A stretch of DNA of 45,149 nucleotides. It comes from Poronia punctata (taxonomy: Eukaryota > Ascomycota > Sordariomycetes > Xylariales > Xylariaceae). The notes under the pieces were generated by a model. That model ran no database searches. It was not told the origin of the DNA and worked only from the letters and a program-made list of their open reading frames with translations. Positions 25,003-35,999 of this stretch are shown here, in pieces; the stretch's first letter is position 1, and the number at the start of each line of letters is the position of its first letter. The position numbers and the translations under genes are program-made. The DNA lies in assembly GCA_022579005.1 (NCBI GenBank), contig MU401718.1, forward strand, positions 1-45,149, given 5' to 3'.

Positions 25003-26701
25003 TTTAGTGTTGTTTTCTGGGGGTGAACAGGTTGGGGAGAGGGGATGCCGAAAAGACAGAAAACTTCAGTGGACAGGAACTCCGCGAGGGGACTTAATAT
25101 TTGTGCAATTCTCGCCCGCTTTGTGGAGGAACTATGGAAAAAAAAATTCTGCCCCTCCTCAAGCGGTGAGCGGTGAGGCGAGACCCCACCTTCAGCCCGT
25201 ACGCTATCAGGGAACCACGATTAGGTAATCATAAAAAGCTGAATCAGGGCCTGTCAGGGTCCTCCACTACTTGTACCTAGTACGATACGGTACTGGTGTA
25301 CTGTTTTACCCCAATCCGCCCCACTGTTCATTGAGAATCCCTATCCCAATGAACAAACCGCAACTGCCTGACAGGTATATAAGTAATCAGAGGACAATTA
25401 TGAATGCTGAGGTCCTTGGTCCTCATAGTCTGGATCTACACATAATGATTTTGTTTATCAAGTTCTGCTAAGAACAAGGAAGTCAGGCGCGCTCGAGGAT
25501 ATTGATATATCATATACAAGTATCTGACAGCTCTGGCACTTCTGGGTTCGTCCACGGGTCCACCGTCGGCACCTTGTTCATGTACCATCTCATCTATCCA
25601 ATGGGCGGTAGTTCGCCCACACCCACTGATTGAACGTCGTCTCCACGAAAAAACCAAGGGATATGCACAACAGAATTGCCACCGGTTTACGAGTACGGAA
25701 TCAGATCCAGTAGATAGGCTAGTCTAACCTAGATTACTAGTAAATAGGCTTGGCCGATGTGCATGGGTGGGCCCGAACACCAAGACAAAGAGTTGAAAAG
25801 CCTTGTAGATACACAAAACGGTCCTAGGGGCCCTTGGAGCTTGCGTGCTTGCGTGCGACCTTGCCTCGCCACCAAACCGAGTCTAGGTGCTAGACAGCTA
25901 GAGATAGGTAAGTAGGGAATGTATAATACGGTATCGGTTCACACGGGCTGCGGAAGGATGTAGATGTTCGTAGACTGGCCAAACCTTGGATTGGTAGACC
26001 TCATCCTACGAGTATACTTGTTGAGCAGTGACCATCGGGGCCTTGTTTATACCATTGAGGTAAGTTAGGTAAACATTCGGTTGGTATACGTACGTGTAAA
26101 TGGTATCAAACTGCACCTCAGAGTGGTTGAAATAAGAACTCAGTACTACCCTCCCACAAGCTAATGGCTTTTGTACTAAACAATACACAGGGGCATGATC
26201 TAGAGGCTCATGAAAAATTCGAAGCCGAAGCGCTCCCGTTTCCGTGATTCAAGTGAAGGTGATCCGGACGGTCTGTCTGGCTAGCAGAACAGACAAAGGA
26301 CCCAACCTTGAAACAGCTTATCCGAATATAATACCCAGCCCTCCATTATGCACTTTCGTGGACTGGCGTTAAACTCCCAAATAAAGCAAAGTAAGGCTAT
26401 TTTCCATGTAAAGCGAAACGAAGGCATTTGCCAATACATTGATGAGCAACACTATCGGGCCCGGGCTCGACCTAAATGACTGTGCTTATGTCAAACCCGG
26501 CCCATGAGTTTCCATACCACACAAACCTTCACCGATCAGTCCTCGGCCGACGAGTCAGCCGGCGATGTACATCTGAATCAGGACCTGAAGACCGGAGAAA
26601 ACTTGATTGTACCGGGACAGGGAGACCGGTGCCATTGTTTTAATCAGAGACAAGTTTCGGTCGAGACACGGAAAGATATATATGCCTACTCGAACAAACA
26701 A
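25003..26701. other. Intergenic region between the Ssb and RSC4-like genes
   Basis: Promoter side of the Ssb gene (left) and 3' flank of the RSC4-like gene (right), both transcribed leftward. Two TACGAGTA octamers lie at 25,688 and 26,007. Open frames such as + 26,504-26,713 show no recognisable protein. No tRNA-like fold was noticed. Confidence 0.65.
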
Positions 26702-29700
26702 TCAATGCCTTAACACGTTGAAATGTACAACGAATCTCTCCATCTCCATTGTAAGACCATTGGGCGCTTTCTGGCCTTTTGGCAGGGCCGCAATGAGGGT
26801 CACCTCGACACGGTTGACGCCGTAACGTAAAGTGGCGTCGAATATTGGTTCTCGCTTGTCATGAAAGACTGTCGGGTACAACCGTGTCGTGTCGTGGAAT
26901 ACATTGAGCTTCCACTCTCGTTGCTGTGCTTCCAGAAACGCCGCAACTTGAGGCCTTAGCTGCACCCGGAAATGAGTGGCAGGTACGTTTAGGACAACAT
27001 CTTTTTGATACTCGGTAGTACTGGCGGTGAAAGAAGTCATGAGCTTGTGCTCCACGTGTACAGAGGGATGGCTCGTAACAACCAATCTTGGCATAAGAGC
27101 ATCCGATTCCCCTGGAAAACGGTTAACAAATATATGATACCCAAGGCAACGGAGAACAACTCACTAATCGGCACGGGGCGGTATCTGGTAGCCTCGAGGA
27201 TATCCGTTGGGCTTTTCCTCGGCGGTGGTGGCGGTGGCGGCGGGGCCTGATGTTGAGGCAGGGGGTAGGTGGGAGCGTTGCCACTGGGTGTTACCACTTG
27301 CGTGTTGGCTGTGACTGGGACGAAATGCTTGAAGGTTGTGGCTGTGACCTGCGGCCGAGCAATGGAAGGCGTCGGTACCGGATCTTCCGTCTTCGCAACG
27401 GTCTGTGCCTTTGCTGCTACACCCAAGACCCTCGGACTCGGTGGCCCGACAGAGGCGGACAAGCTTCGTGCGTTCTGCCGCGGACCTAGGTTCACCAGTG
27501 TCCCGCCTGCGCTTGCATAGGCACTTCTTTGCACAGGCACGGGGGTCTCAATCCGCGTGGTCTCGCTCTCCCCGGAGTGCGCGGTTGCGGGAGCCGGTGA
27601 TCCGGCCGCGCTATTTTTGCCGCCGACATGAATGGTAATCTTCTTAGGGTGGCTTGAAGTCTCCCCGGAATTCGGCAACTTAAGCTTGATCTTTGGCTGG
27701 GGCGGTTCCGGCACCTTTTCTTTAGCCTCCTTGACAAGGCGGTGGAACATTTCCTACACAAGGTCAGCGCCGGTCCATGGCAAAACAATCCCAATAGGCT
27801 GACTAACTTCGAGTTCCTGTGCCATCGAAAATATCTCACTACCGTCCTCATTGTAATGGTAAGCGTTCTTCCACATGAGGCTTGCTTGGTCTTCCAACGC
27901 GGACCATCCCTTGAAGTCGCTGATGTAGGTCGCTTCCCCGCGCCCATGACGGCCAAGTACTTGTTTTTGCAGCTTCTTCAGCGACAAGGGCTCTGCTATA
28001 ACCTCATAATAATCCTTCAATGTGCGAGGAGGGAGATAAAGAAACGGCTCGAAATAAGGATACTCGTCCCTGTACCATTGTGTTAGCACATCACACATCT
28101 GCCATCCCAACCAACAGGATTGCATACGAATCCTCTTTGTGCCGGATTAGTTCCTCCACCACTTTCTCTTGTGCTTGTTGGAAACTGAGACCTGCAAATG
28201 GTACATTCTCGTAGTGGTGATCTGCCTTCCCCTGACGTTGCACAGACCTACGAGCCGGCGTCGCAGAATCGCGTGATGCGCCAGTCTCTGATTTCCTTGT
28301 TGTAGATGCCCGTCGACGTCGGGGTTGAGGACCGTCATCATCATTATTGTCGTTGCCGTTTTCTTGCTTGTCCTCGTTTTCGTTGTCTTCGTTGTCTTCG
28401 TTCTCGTCGTTGTCCTCATCCTTCTCTTCTCCTCCCTCTTGCTCTTCATCCTCGGCTTTCTCATCTTCTTCGTCTTGGTCCGATTCCTCGTCTTCGCCTT
28501 CAGCTTCAGCCTCATCAACATGATCCGCCCCAGCATCCATAGTAGACGAGATACCGTCGTTCTCGTCGTCGTTATCTTCAACATTATTATCATCTTCCTC
28601 TTTTTCATCTGGTTCATCCTCCTCTTCCGGCCCGGGAGTAGGCGGTAGTGGCGTGGGGACCGCCTGGTAATTGCCAGACTTATACGCAGGGTTGTGCTTG
28701 ACCATTAAGTTACTGACTGCTTTGCGTACTCGTTCGGCGTCACCAAATATAGTGGAGCCTCGATCGTTTGTCTCTTTGGCATTCGAGACGAGCCTCTTGA
28801 AATCACTCTCCAGAGAAGATAGATGGGGGTATTCTTTATCTTTAAGTTTGCGCTCGATCACACCGAGAGAAAGGGGAAGTCGTATTTGCTTGTAGTATTC
28901 TGGATTTTCAGTCCTCGAGGGAAGAGTCTCGAAAAAGGGGGAAACGGCTCGGCCACTGTAGGAACGAAGCATATCAGTTATGAACAACGGACGTTGTTTA
29001 CTTCGAGCCCAAGACGATGAGAGGACAATATCGGCGCAAATGGACAACCGTGAAGGAAAACGCGAAAACATAATCCGTAGGGAGTAGTATATACTTACTT
29101 CTTGTCTGTCGTAGCTCTAATCGATTCGAGGATGCTCAAACCATATGCGGTTGTTGATTCATTCGTCTCGCCTTTCGACAAGTCGCCATACTCCTGGTAT
29201 GGGTGATAGAGGTTAGCTGGGATAGGATAATATGATTGTACAAAATATATTGCGCAACTGGGAAGTCATGATGTCGATCGTCGAGTGTCGAGTGTCGATG
29301 ATGTGAAGTGCGGACGCGAAGAGTGGTCTTGGACTGTTCTCCCAGCATTGACAGGAGTAGAGCGAGGATGATAACCAGGAGGTTGAAATTGAATTGTGCA
29401 TGCTAATCAATCCATTTGATCCTAGCCATATGCGTGCTAATAAGTAGCAATGCTGCTGTTGACCCGCTGCATCCCAATTGCAATGCTTAGAGGGTAGGAC
29501 TCGAACACCATGCTTTCCATATTATTCGGCCTCGTATCTTCTCTGTCGCAAGCAGGCGAGCCCGTGGCGCTGCACCGTTCAAAAGCGCATCGCTATAACA
29601 AAGGGAAATGGAAAGCGACGACATGAAAATCGTGCGAAAAACAAGCCCAACTCACCTCCATCAATTTGCGACGCTTGGCCACGCGATCCGTGTCGGCGGC

Positions 29701-29745
29701 CGTCTCCAGCCCATTGGTACCACTCATCTTGCGCTTGCTCTCCAT
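26702..29745 (-). CDS. RSC4: RSC chromatin-remodelling complex subunit, Rsc4-like double-bromodomain protein (757 aa, 6 exons)
   Basis: Nuclear subunit expected to read acetylated histone tails for the RSC remodeller. Exons on the minus strand: 29,745-29,656, 29,193-29,099, 28,955-28,128, 28,069-27,808, 27,753-27,165 and 27,111-26,702 (2,274 nt). Residues 1-30 contain a basic KRRK cluster. Bromodomain 1 (about 41-145) ends SNAKETNDRGSTIF: the acetyl-lysine Asn is present (N125) but the preceding Tyr is Thr. A long Asp/Glu/Asn-rich acidic linker and an RRRR basic patch separate it from bromodomain 2 (about 325-430), which has the canonical NAYHYNEDGSEIF (N411). A Pro/Ala/Thr-rich linker with KIKLKLP leads to a conserved-looking C-terminal domain (about 630-757). 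Intron 1 is long (462 nt). The gene is divergent from CKS1. The RSC4 name rests on architecture and remembered fungal homologues. Confidence 0.88.
28340..28650 (-). repeat. Acidic low-complexity segment of the RSC4-like gene
   Basis: GAA/GAT/AAC-type codon repeats encode about 100 residues of mostly Glu, Asp, Asn and Lys between the two bromodomains. On the + strand the same DNA reads as a long hydrophobic open frame, a compositional artefact. Confidence 0.8.
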
Positions 29746-30965
29746 CTTTGGTGCTGCAACTTGGAGTTGCTCGCCGTACCTTAAGCGCAAGTAGCGCGAC
29801 AGCTTGACGCGGTCTACGTCGGAGGGGAGAAAGTGGTGCTAACCTAGAGCGGCCCTGCGATGAACACACCGGTAAGAATACTAACCACCCGGATTCTGTA
29901 TAGGTATAAGGGTTGCGCAAGCTACAGAAAGTCCGATCTTCTACTGTATATAGGATTATTGTCGTTGTACTCGTATAATGCGACACTAGTGAAATGGGTA
30001 GCAGAGGGCACAATATGGAGGCTTTGGCGAGTAATAAGCTTGGCCAGGTAATCACGGAAGCAATACAAGCCAGCACCCGTGGGATGCCAAGGGAACTTTC
30101 AAGCTCCAGCAACATCTTACATGTACCCTAGTACCATTGAGGCTGGGTATCCACTTGTAACTAGCTTCTTTGTCCTAGTACGTAAATACATGGATATACT
30201 TACAGTACCAGCTCTTAAGGCCACAATGTGCCACTCAAAATACGAGTAGACTTCATGTCTTCCTCAAGTTCATTAAAGCACATACAGAGCTACATGGGAA
30301 TATATCACATTGTGTTTTATACGCAGCTCATGGATATGTAGCTGTGGGCCTATTATTGTATGCGTAAGTATGAGATAAAATGCTATACATACATGTAAAG
30401 GTTGACCTGAGGTACTCTGGGAATCATAGTTAACCAGCCAATCAAGGAGGCGACCGGTGGCCGGATGGCCTAGTCAACAAGGCCAACATAATCGATAAAC
30501 ATCCAGGAGGGGACGGAATGATTGTTAACCGAATACACCTTGTTACATGCATTTGTTTGTTGACTTTCCCCTCCATTAATCGTACTATCGTGATTACTAG
30601 CACCCTCCATCTTTTTCTATTACGCTGGGAGACTGTTGCCCGGGACACACCTCTTTCACCTCTATTTGTTACATAGCAGTTTGTCAATGCGGTTTCCTCT
30701 GACAATAAAAACAAAAATCTAAAGAACCATTTAAATCAACACATCCTGATATTCCCACAAAAATCGTCAAACAGAGCCTAAAACAATCTCACGCGCCGTC
30801 CTGTTTATCTCCCCTTGGACCGGACCATCCCTTCCTAAGCTTATTCCCAATTATATATCGTGGCGCATCTCCCGACGTCTGTCACTTTCGGATTGAAACT
30901 TCCCTAAGTCACCCGAGATACCGGTATCTCTTCCAACCTCGCTCGTCCCAACATCCGACATCGTC
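29746..30965. other. Divergent intergenic region shared by the RSC4-like gene and CKS1
   Basis: 1.2 kb between two diverging start codons, so it must contain both promoters. Two TACGAGTA octamers occur (29,968 and 30,241). No coding frame is supported; the minus-strand frame at 30,442-30,714 has no family match that I know. Confidence 0.7.
30847..30858 (+). promoter_or_regulatory. CCAAT and TATA-like elements upstream of CKS1
   Basis: CCAAT at 30,847-30,851 directly abuts TATATAT at 30,852-30,858, about 110 bases upstream of the CKS1 start codon. Position fits a core promoter. The spacing between the two boxes is unusually tight, so only one may be functional. Confidence 0.4.
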
Positions 30966-31530
30966 ATGCCAGTAGACGTTGATATGTCTCGTCGGAACCA
31001 AGAACCCCGACCGCTGAAGGACAGTGAACGGGCGCGACTTGAGGAATACGCGGAGATGATTCACTATTCTGCCCGGTACGTCGGTCCCAAGAAAGGCATT
31101 CCAATAACGTTCTCGCGACGCTAAATGTGGCAATATAGTTACCAGGACGACGAGTACGAGTACCGTCACGTCCAACTTCCTAAGGCCATGCTCAAGGCTA
31201 TCCCCAAAGAATACCACGACACATCGAAGGGCACACTGAAGCTTCTGTGGGAGGACGAATGGCGCGCAATGGGTATTACACAGGTGTGTGGTGCCGAAGC
31301 TGTTCTGCCAAATACAACACAGGTTACAAAGGTTCATATATACTAACCCGACTTACAACACCAGAGCTTAGGGTGGGAACATTACGAAGTACACGAGCCC
31401 GAGCCCCATATCCTACTATTCAAGTAAGTAATGAGCATAGCTTTAGCTTGTGCACAGGTTTTCGTTTAGGACTAGTGATGACTGACAAGCATATTCCTCC
31501 AGGCGCCCGCTCAACTTCCAGCCGTCGTAA
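30966..31530 (+). CDS. CKS1: Cyclin-dependent kinase regulatory subunit Cks1 (113 aa, 4 exons)
   Basis: Small nuclear/cytosolic adaptor that binds the cell-cycle kinase Cdc28/Cdk1 and phosphorylated substrates. Exons: 30,966-31,075, 31,139-31,283, 31,365-31,423 and 31,503-31,530 (342 nt). Both CKS family signatures are complete: [18 protein letters not shown] (residues 35-52, across the first intron) and [11 protein letters not shown] (95-105, before the third). The last exon encodes only RPLNFQPS plus stop. All introns are 63-81 nt with GT..AG ends. The start at 30,966 gives [10 protein letters not shown]; a second in-frame ATG six codons later (MSRR) would give 107 residues. No long single frame betrays this gene, so it is easy to miss without splicing. 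Confidence 0.95.
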
Positions 31531-33412
31531 GGGTCGACGAAACGGCGAATGCGCGAAGCGAGACCACCATCCTGTCGAGTAATTCTTTTTAGTCTGCCCG
31601 TCTACTGCATAGCGATCCTCTTTTAGCGATGTGGGTGAAAGCCTTCGCCCGACGATTAGACTTATCCGACTCTCCGATCAACTATCACCATGCCGAGAAC
31701 CGATCGACTTTTAACCCCATACGGATCAACCGCGGTGCCGCTGCGTTTAGGTTTCTGTCGGCAACCAAAACAACATAAGAGTTGTCTCTGACCGGCTCCT
31801 TTCTTACGAATTATGCAAGTTGGTATCGCATCGACAATGGAAATAAGGGCGTGAGTCTTTTGAGAAGACTCTTGAGCTTGTTTCTAGATTGGCCCACTTG
31901 TCGCTGCGAAAGAGAGGAAGTGTGCCAGGGACAGGTCGAGAAAAACCCCGCGCACCTACCGGACTGGGGTTGGTATGGGCAGTACCAACAGCTCGGCTTC
32001 CTGGTACATACGGCATATTTACGGACAGACATGAATGAAAACGAATGATGCATTGACCAAGAGTTGTACTTATTGCCATATTTTCTGTGATGCCGGCTTG
32101 GGGTTCAGTGTCGTCTTCTGCCTGCAGTATTTCTCTCCCTCATAACCTAGAGTAAGGCTGGGATATGGAGAGTCATGATACGTCCACTGCGTGCATGCTA
32201 GGGCTTCTGAAAGCAGGGTCATGTTAGGGGTCGTCATCACAGCCAATTGCTTCATTTTAACCTGCTAATATCCCTAGTTTTAAAGTTGAAGACATACCTC
32301 ATATCCAGGACCAAGGAATTAAAAATAAACCAAGTGACGTTATGCTTTAAATGCAGTCTACCCGTGGCTAACATATTAATTTACTTCCATTGTATGCACA
32401 TACAAGTACGAGTACGAGTAGGTACGAGAGAGCACATGAGCCTCCAAGCCCTGACGATCAGTTATTGCCTAGGACCCCTGACGGTCAGACCTTGGCCTAG
32501 AAGGGAAGCATTGTGCCACTGCCTGTGCTTCCTACACGTAGATACAGCCTCCGTAAGCCTACAGAATCGTGTGGTATGACGTCGATTTACCATTCCTTAA
32601 TAATCAGTTTGAAAGAACACGTTGTAAGTGTATAACTAACTTTTGCATCCCCCCCCCAGGCATTATTCCGGAGAATAATCATTACGTATAGTAGGCTTAT
32701 ATAGAACCACGCGGTTCAAGCTTAAATTCTTAATTAAAACGGGTATCCATGTGGTGATTGCAGTTGTATGCATGCGTACGTTTAATGTTCAGTAACTTTG
32801 GTACTTATCAGATGTACGTGTAAACTGTTCAGTTCTTTATTTAGCAACTTTCTAGTCTGCCTAACCTGTACAGGTTCGTGTCTTTTGCCTTCTACACTTT
32901 GCCGATATTGGAAGCTACCTAGTTAGGCTTAAACCAAAAGTGACGTCGTATCCATTGGTAGCGAGACGGTTCCCGTCGTGTGGAATTTGAAATCTGGCTA
33001 AATTCCATACAATTACACATCGGACAACTCTACCTATCCCACCTCTCTTGACCGGTACCTATTGCTGTCGGTACTATTACAGTAGCTCATACACGTACAA
33101 TTCTTAGGGACGTCCCGTTCTTCCCGCCCACTTCCCCTTCCCGAATACAGCAGGAGACTTCCGTCGATCCGTCACCTTCCACTTGCCGTTATAGTATGTG
33201 CTTGGTCTATACCCATGCTCCCTAGTTGGCTTCTTCCGGCAAGACGTCGACCTTGCTTAAGTAAAAGTGTCCATAACGACTCCCACCCCATCGTATCCGC
33301 CTCCCGACATGCTGTCTGCCGGGAAGCTCTTCTTCTTGAGTGTCTTTGCACTTTGGGCAACACCTACACACTGCAGAAACATCGCAGAAGGGCAAGATGA
33401 TTCTTGCGCAGT
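31531..33412. other. Intergenic region between CKS1 and ERO1
   Basis: 3' flank of CKS1 and promoter side of ERO1. It contains two overlapping TACGAGTA octamers at 32,407 and 32,413, a nine-C run near 32,650, and ACGT-core motifs nearer ERO1. Frames such as + 31,782-32,048 have no recognisable domain or splice continuation and I do not call them. Confidence 0.65.
32941..33116 (+). promoter_or_regulatory. Two ACGT-core motifs upstream of ERO1 (possible bZIP sites)
   Basis: TGACGTCG at 32,941 and the perfect 10-bp palindrome GGGACGTCCC at 33,107-33,116 lie about 470 and 300 bases upstream of the ERO1 start. ACGT cores are typical bZIP binding sites. ERO1 is an unfolded-protein-response target in fungi, driven by the bZIP factor Hac1/HacA, so these are candidates only. 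Neither is an exact known fungal UPR element. Confidence 0.3.
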
Positions 33413-35369
33413 ATGTCGCCCCCACTGCTCTCCGTAGCTTCTTTTGTCTGCCTGATAGCGAGCAGCTTGCCTGCCGCCGCGACTACATTTCCACCTTCTT
33501 TCCCTCCCGTCTCTAACAATCATGCCTATTATCAGTTCTCTCCTAAATCTATCGTGAGCGACGCCTGTGTATCGTATCAAACCCTCGAGACTCTCAATAG
33601 CAAAGTGAAACCCGCGGTCGAGGAGCTCACCAAGCAAACCGACTTCTTTTCTTATTACCGCCTCAATCTCTTTAACAAGAAATGCCCGTTCTGGGACGAC
33701 GAAAATGGGATGTGCGGAAATATCGCATGCGCCGTCAACACGATAGATAACGAGGAAGACATACCTAAAATATGGAGGTCAAGCGAGCTAGGGAAGCTCG
33801 AAGGCCCGTCGGCAAAGCACCCGGGGAGGAAATTGCAGAGAGAAAAGCCACAACGACCTCTGCAGGGCTTACTGGGTGAAAATGTCGGTGAAAGCTGTGT
33901 AGTAGAGTACGACGACGAATGCGACGAACGAGACTATTGCGTACCGGAGGACGAGACCGCGAACGTTAAGGGCGATTACGTGAGCTTAGTCCACAACCCG
34001 GAAAGATTTACAGGTTTCGCCGGCGAGGGTGCCAAGATGGTATGGGATGCCATCTATAGGGAGAATTGCTTTCAGAAGTCGTCGTTCCCCCAGTCGGCCT
34101 CGCTGGGCATGTCCTCGTTATTACAGGGGCCAGCCGCGCAGGATTTTCGGAACGTCCTCCACTCGGCAGAGCGGCAGCAGATATACGAACAACACCATCA
34201 GAACCCAGGCACATCCTTTGCACAGACCGGATTGGAAAACGAGGACGAATGCCTCGAGAAGCGCGTGTTCTATCGCGTGATATCGGGCATGCATTCCAGC
34301 ATCAGCACTCATCTATGTTGGGACTTCCTCAACCAAACAACGGGCGAGTGGCAGCCCAATCTGAAGTGTTACACCGAGAGATTGTTGAACCACCCCGAGC
34401 GTATCTCCAACTTGTACTTTAACTATGCGCTCCTCACGCGCGCAATCGCAAAGCTCGGGCCTTATCTTCAGGGCTATACTTTCTGTACGGGAGATCCGGA
34501 CCAAGATGCGGATACAAAGGCCAAGGTCCTTGCTGTCACGCAGGCTTCATCCACGGTTCCCCAGATTTTCGACGAGAGCCTCATGTTCAAGAACGGCGAG
34601 GGTCCTTCCTTGAAAGAAGACTTCCGAAACCGGTTCCGAAACGTAAGCCGGATCATGGATTGTGTTGGGTGCGACAAATGCCGCCTCTGGGGCAAATTGC
34701 AAACCTCGGGCTATGGGACGGCCTTGAAAGTCTTATTCGAGACGGACAATGACAGTGGCGAGATCCCGGCGCTCAAGCGAACGGAGCTGGTCGCATTGTT
34801 CAACACCTATGCCCGACTGAGCAGCTCTGTAGAGGCGCACCATCAGTTCCGAGCTATGTTGGAAGCCCAGAGATCAGATGATTACGTGGAGGAGACACAC
34901 ATTACGGACCGCGCAAAGAAGCCTCACGCCGTCGGGCTATCGGCGGACGGACCCATCGACACCGACGTCCCCACTGAAAAGAAGACTGCGCGTGCGCGTG
35001 CGGCTGATGAAGACGCATACGAAGACGATGATAAAGATGAAGACGAGGATGAATTTGATGACGACGATCTACCAACCAAGGAACACGGAAAGCCGGAAAC
35101 TGTAACGGACGTATTTTGGGCCGAGATGAGGAAAGTCACAAAAGCTATCAAGATAGTGTTTGCTAGTTGGGCTGGCTTCCCGAAATTAGTGTAAGTTTTT
35201 TGGCCTACTCGCCTCCCTGAGACCGCAGGACTTCTTAGCTGACGTGGAGTTTACTTGCAGTTGTTCGATCGTTCTATTTGAGCTCAACCGGTTCTGGGAG
35301 TTTTATATCGGACTTCCCGTTACACCCCGGACCTGGCGCTTGGAACGTCCAAGCTTTGACGAATTGTAG
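33413..35369 (+). CDS. ERO1: Endoplasmic reticulum oxidoreductin Ero1 (628 aa, 2 exons)
   Basis: ER luminal FAD enzyme that reoxidises protein disulfide isomerase and so drives disulfide formation. Exons: 33,413-35,190 and 35,261-35,369 (1,887 nt). Signal peptide: MSPPLLSVASFVCLIASSLPAAA. The shuttle cysteines are C101-GNIA-C106, just after CPFWDDENGM; the active-site motif is C417-VG-C420-DK-C423. The FAD-binding region includes SGMHSSISTHLCWDFL. After the catalytic core comes an acidic stretch (about 540-560, Asp/Glu-rich). The short second exon gives CSIVLFELNRFWEFYIGLP and ends SFDEL, matching the conserved C-terminus of fungal Ero1; stopping at the in-frame TAA inside the intron would lose it. 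No HDEL signal, so membrane or complex retention is inferred. The upstream TTG at 33,404 is not a plausible start. Confidence 0.96.
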
Positions 35370-35999
35370 ACGTGGCCCAAAGAGCCGACCCTACATTTAT
35401 TGTTTTACATACCCAGTTGTTTCTTCATCGGACCGGGGTCACATACCAGGGCGTCTACTGCATATATACACCTATTACAAAGAGAGCTCAGTACTGGAGA
35501 TATGATGGTTTCCCCCATCTTGCAATAAAGAACATCAGGGCGGTATTCATACCCTAACATAGTGCTTCACACAAGCCTAAGTAGTCAGAAAGAATCAGTC
35601 ATCGGAGGAGTTATAATGGCGTTTTGCGGTTTGCGGTTTGCGATGGCAAATCGGATCGGATAAAAGTAGTCAGTTCTACTTGATTTCAACGAACTTTTGA
35701 TGTACATAGGCACACCATATACCAAATTGACAGGGATTTTTTAAAAGAATCGCATGACCCAAACCATGACATATCATGTAGTTTACCATAAGCTTGTGTA
35801 TGCCGTGTTAACCAAGCCAGATACTCGCTGTGCGCCATGTCTGTTCTTAACTGGTCGGGATCAAGGAGAAGAATATTTCCCGTCAGATGACTACGAGTAG
35901 AGCAAAAGGAAGATAGAAAATCCTAGTCACCAGCAATCATTCCTCCTATGAAGGCTACCATTGCTACCTTTAGTTACTTTTACCGTCCTCCCCCCCTGC
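35370..35999. other. Convergent intergenic region between ERO1 and USB1
   Basis: 3' flanks of two converging genes. A candidate ERO1 polyadenylation signal (35,524) and one TACGAGTA octamer (35,892) are present. A tandem GTTTGCG repeat lies near 35,625-35,640. No coding content is supported. Confidence 0.65.
35524..35529 (+). terminator. Candidate polyadenylation signal of ERO1
   Basis: AATAAA about 155 bases downstream of the ERO1 stop codon. Fungal signals are degenerate, so this is suggestive only. Confidence 0.35.

Noticed and set aside
28325..28648. Hydrophobic + strand frame that looks like a membrane protein
   Set aside because: It is the complement of Glu/Asp codon repeats in the RSC4-like linker, which read as Val/Leu/Phe/Ile on the other strand.
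29480..29580. Possible minus-strand tRNA (GTTCGAGTCC, a B-box-like word, near 29,490)
   Set aside because: The flanking bases do not form a T-stem and no matching acceptor or anticodon stem was found. It also lies in intron 1 of the RSC4-like gene.
31782..32048. 88-residue + strand frame downstream of CKS1
   Set aside because: No recognisable family. Overlapping frames of similar length exist on the other strand, so coding potential is not distinguished from chance.
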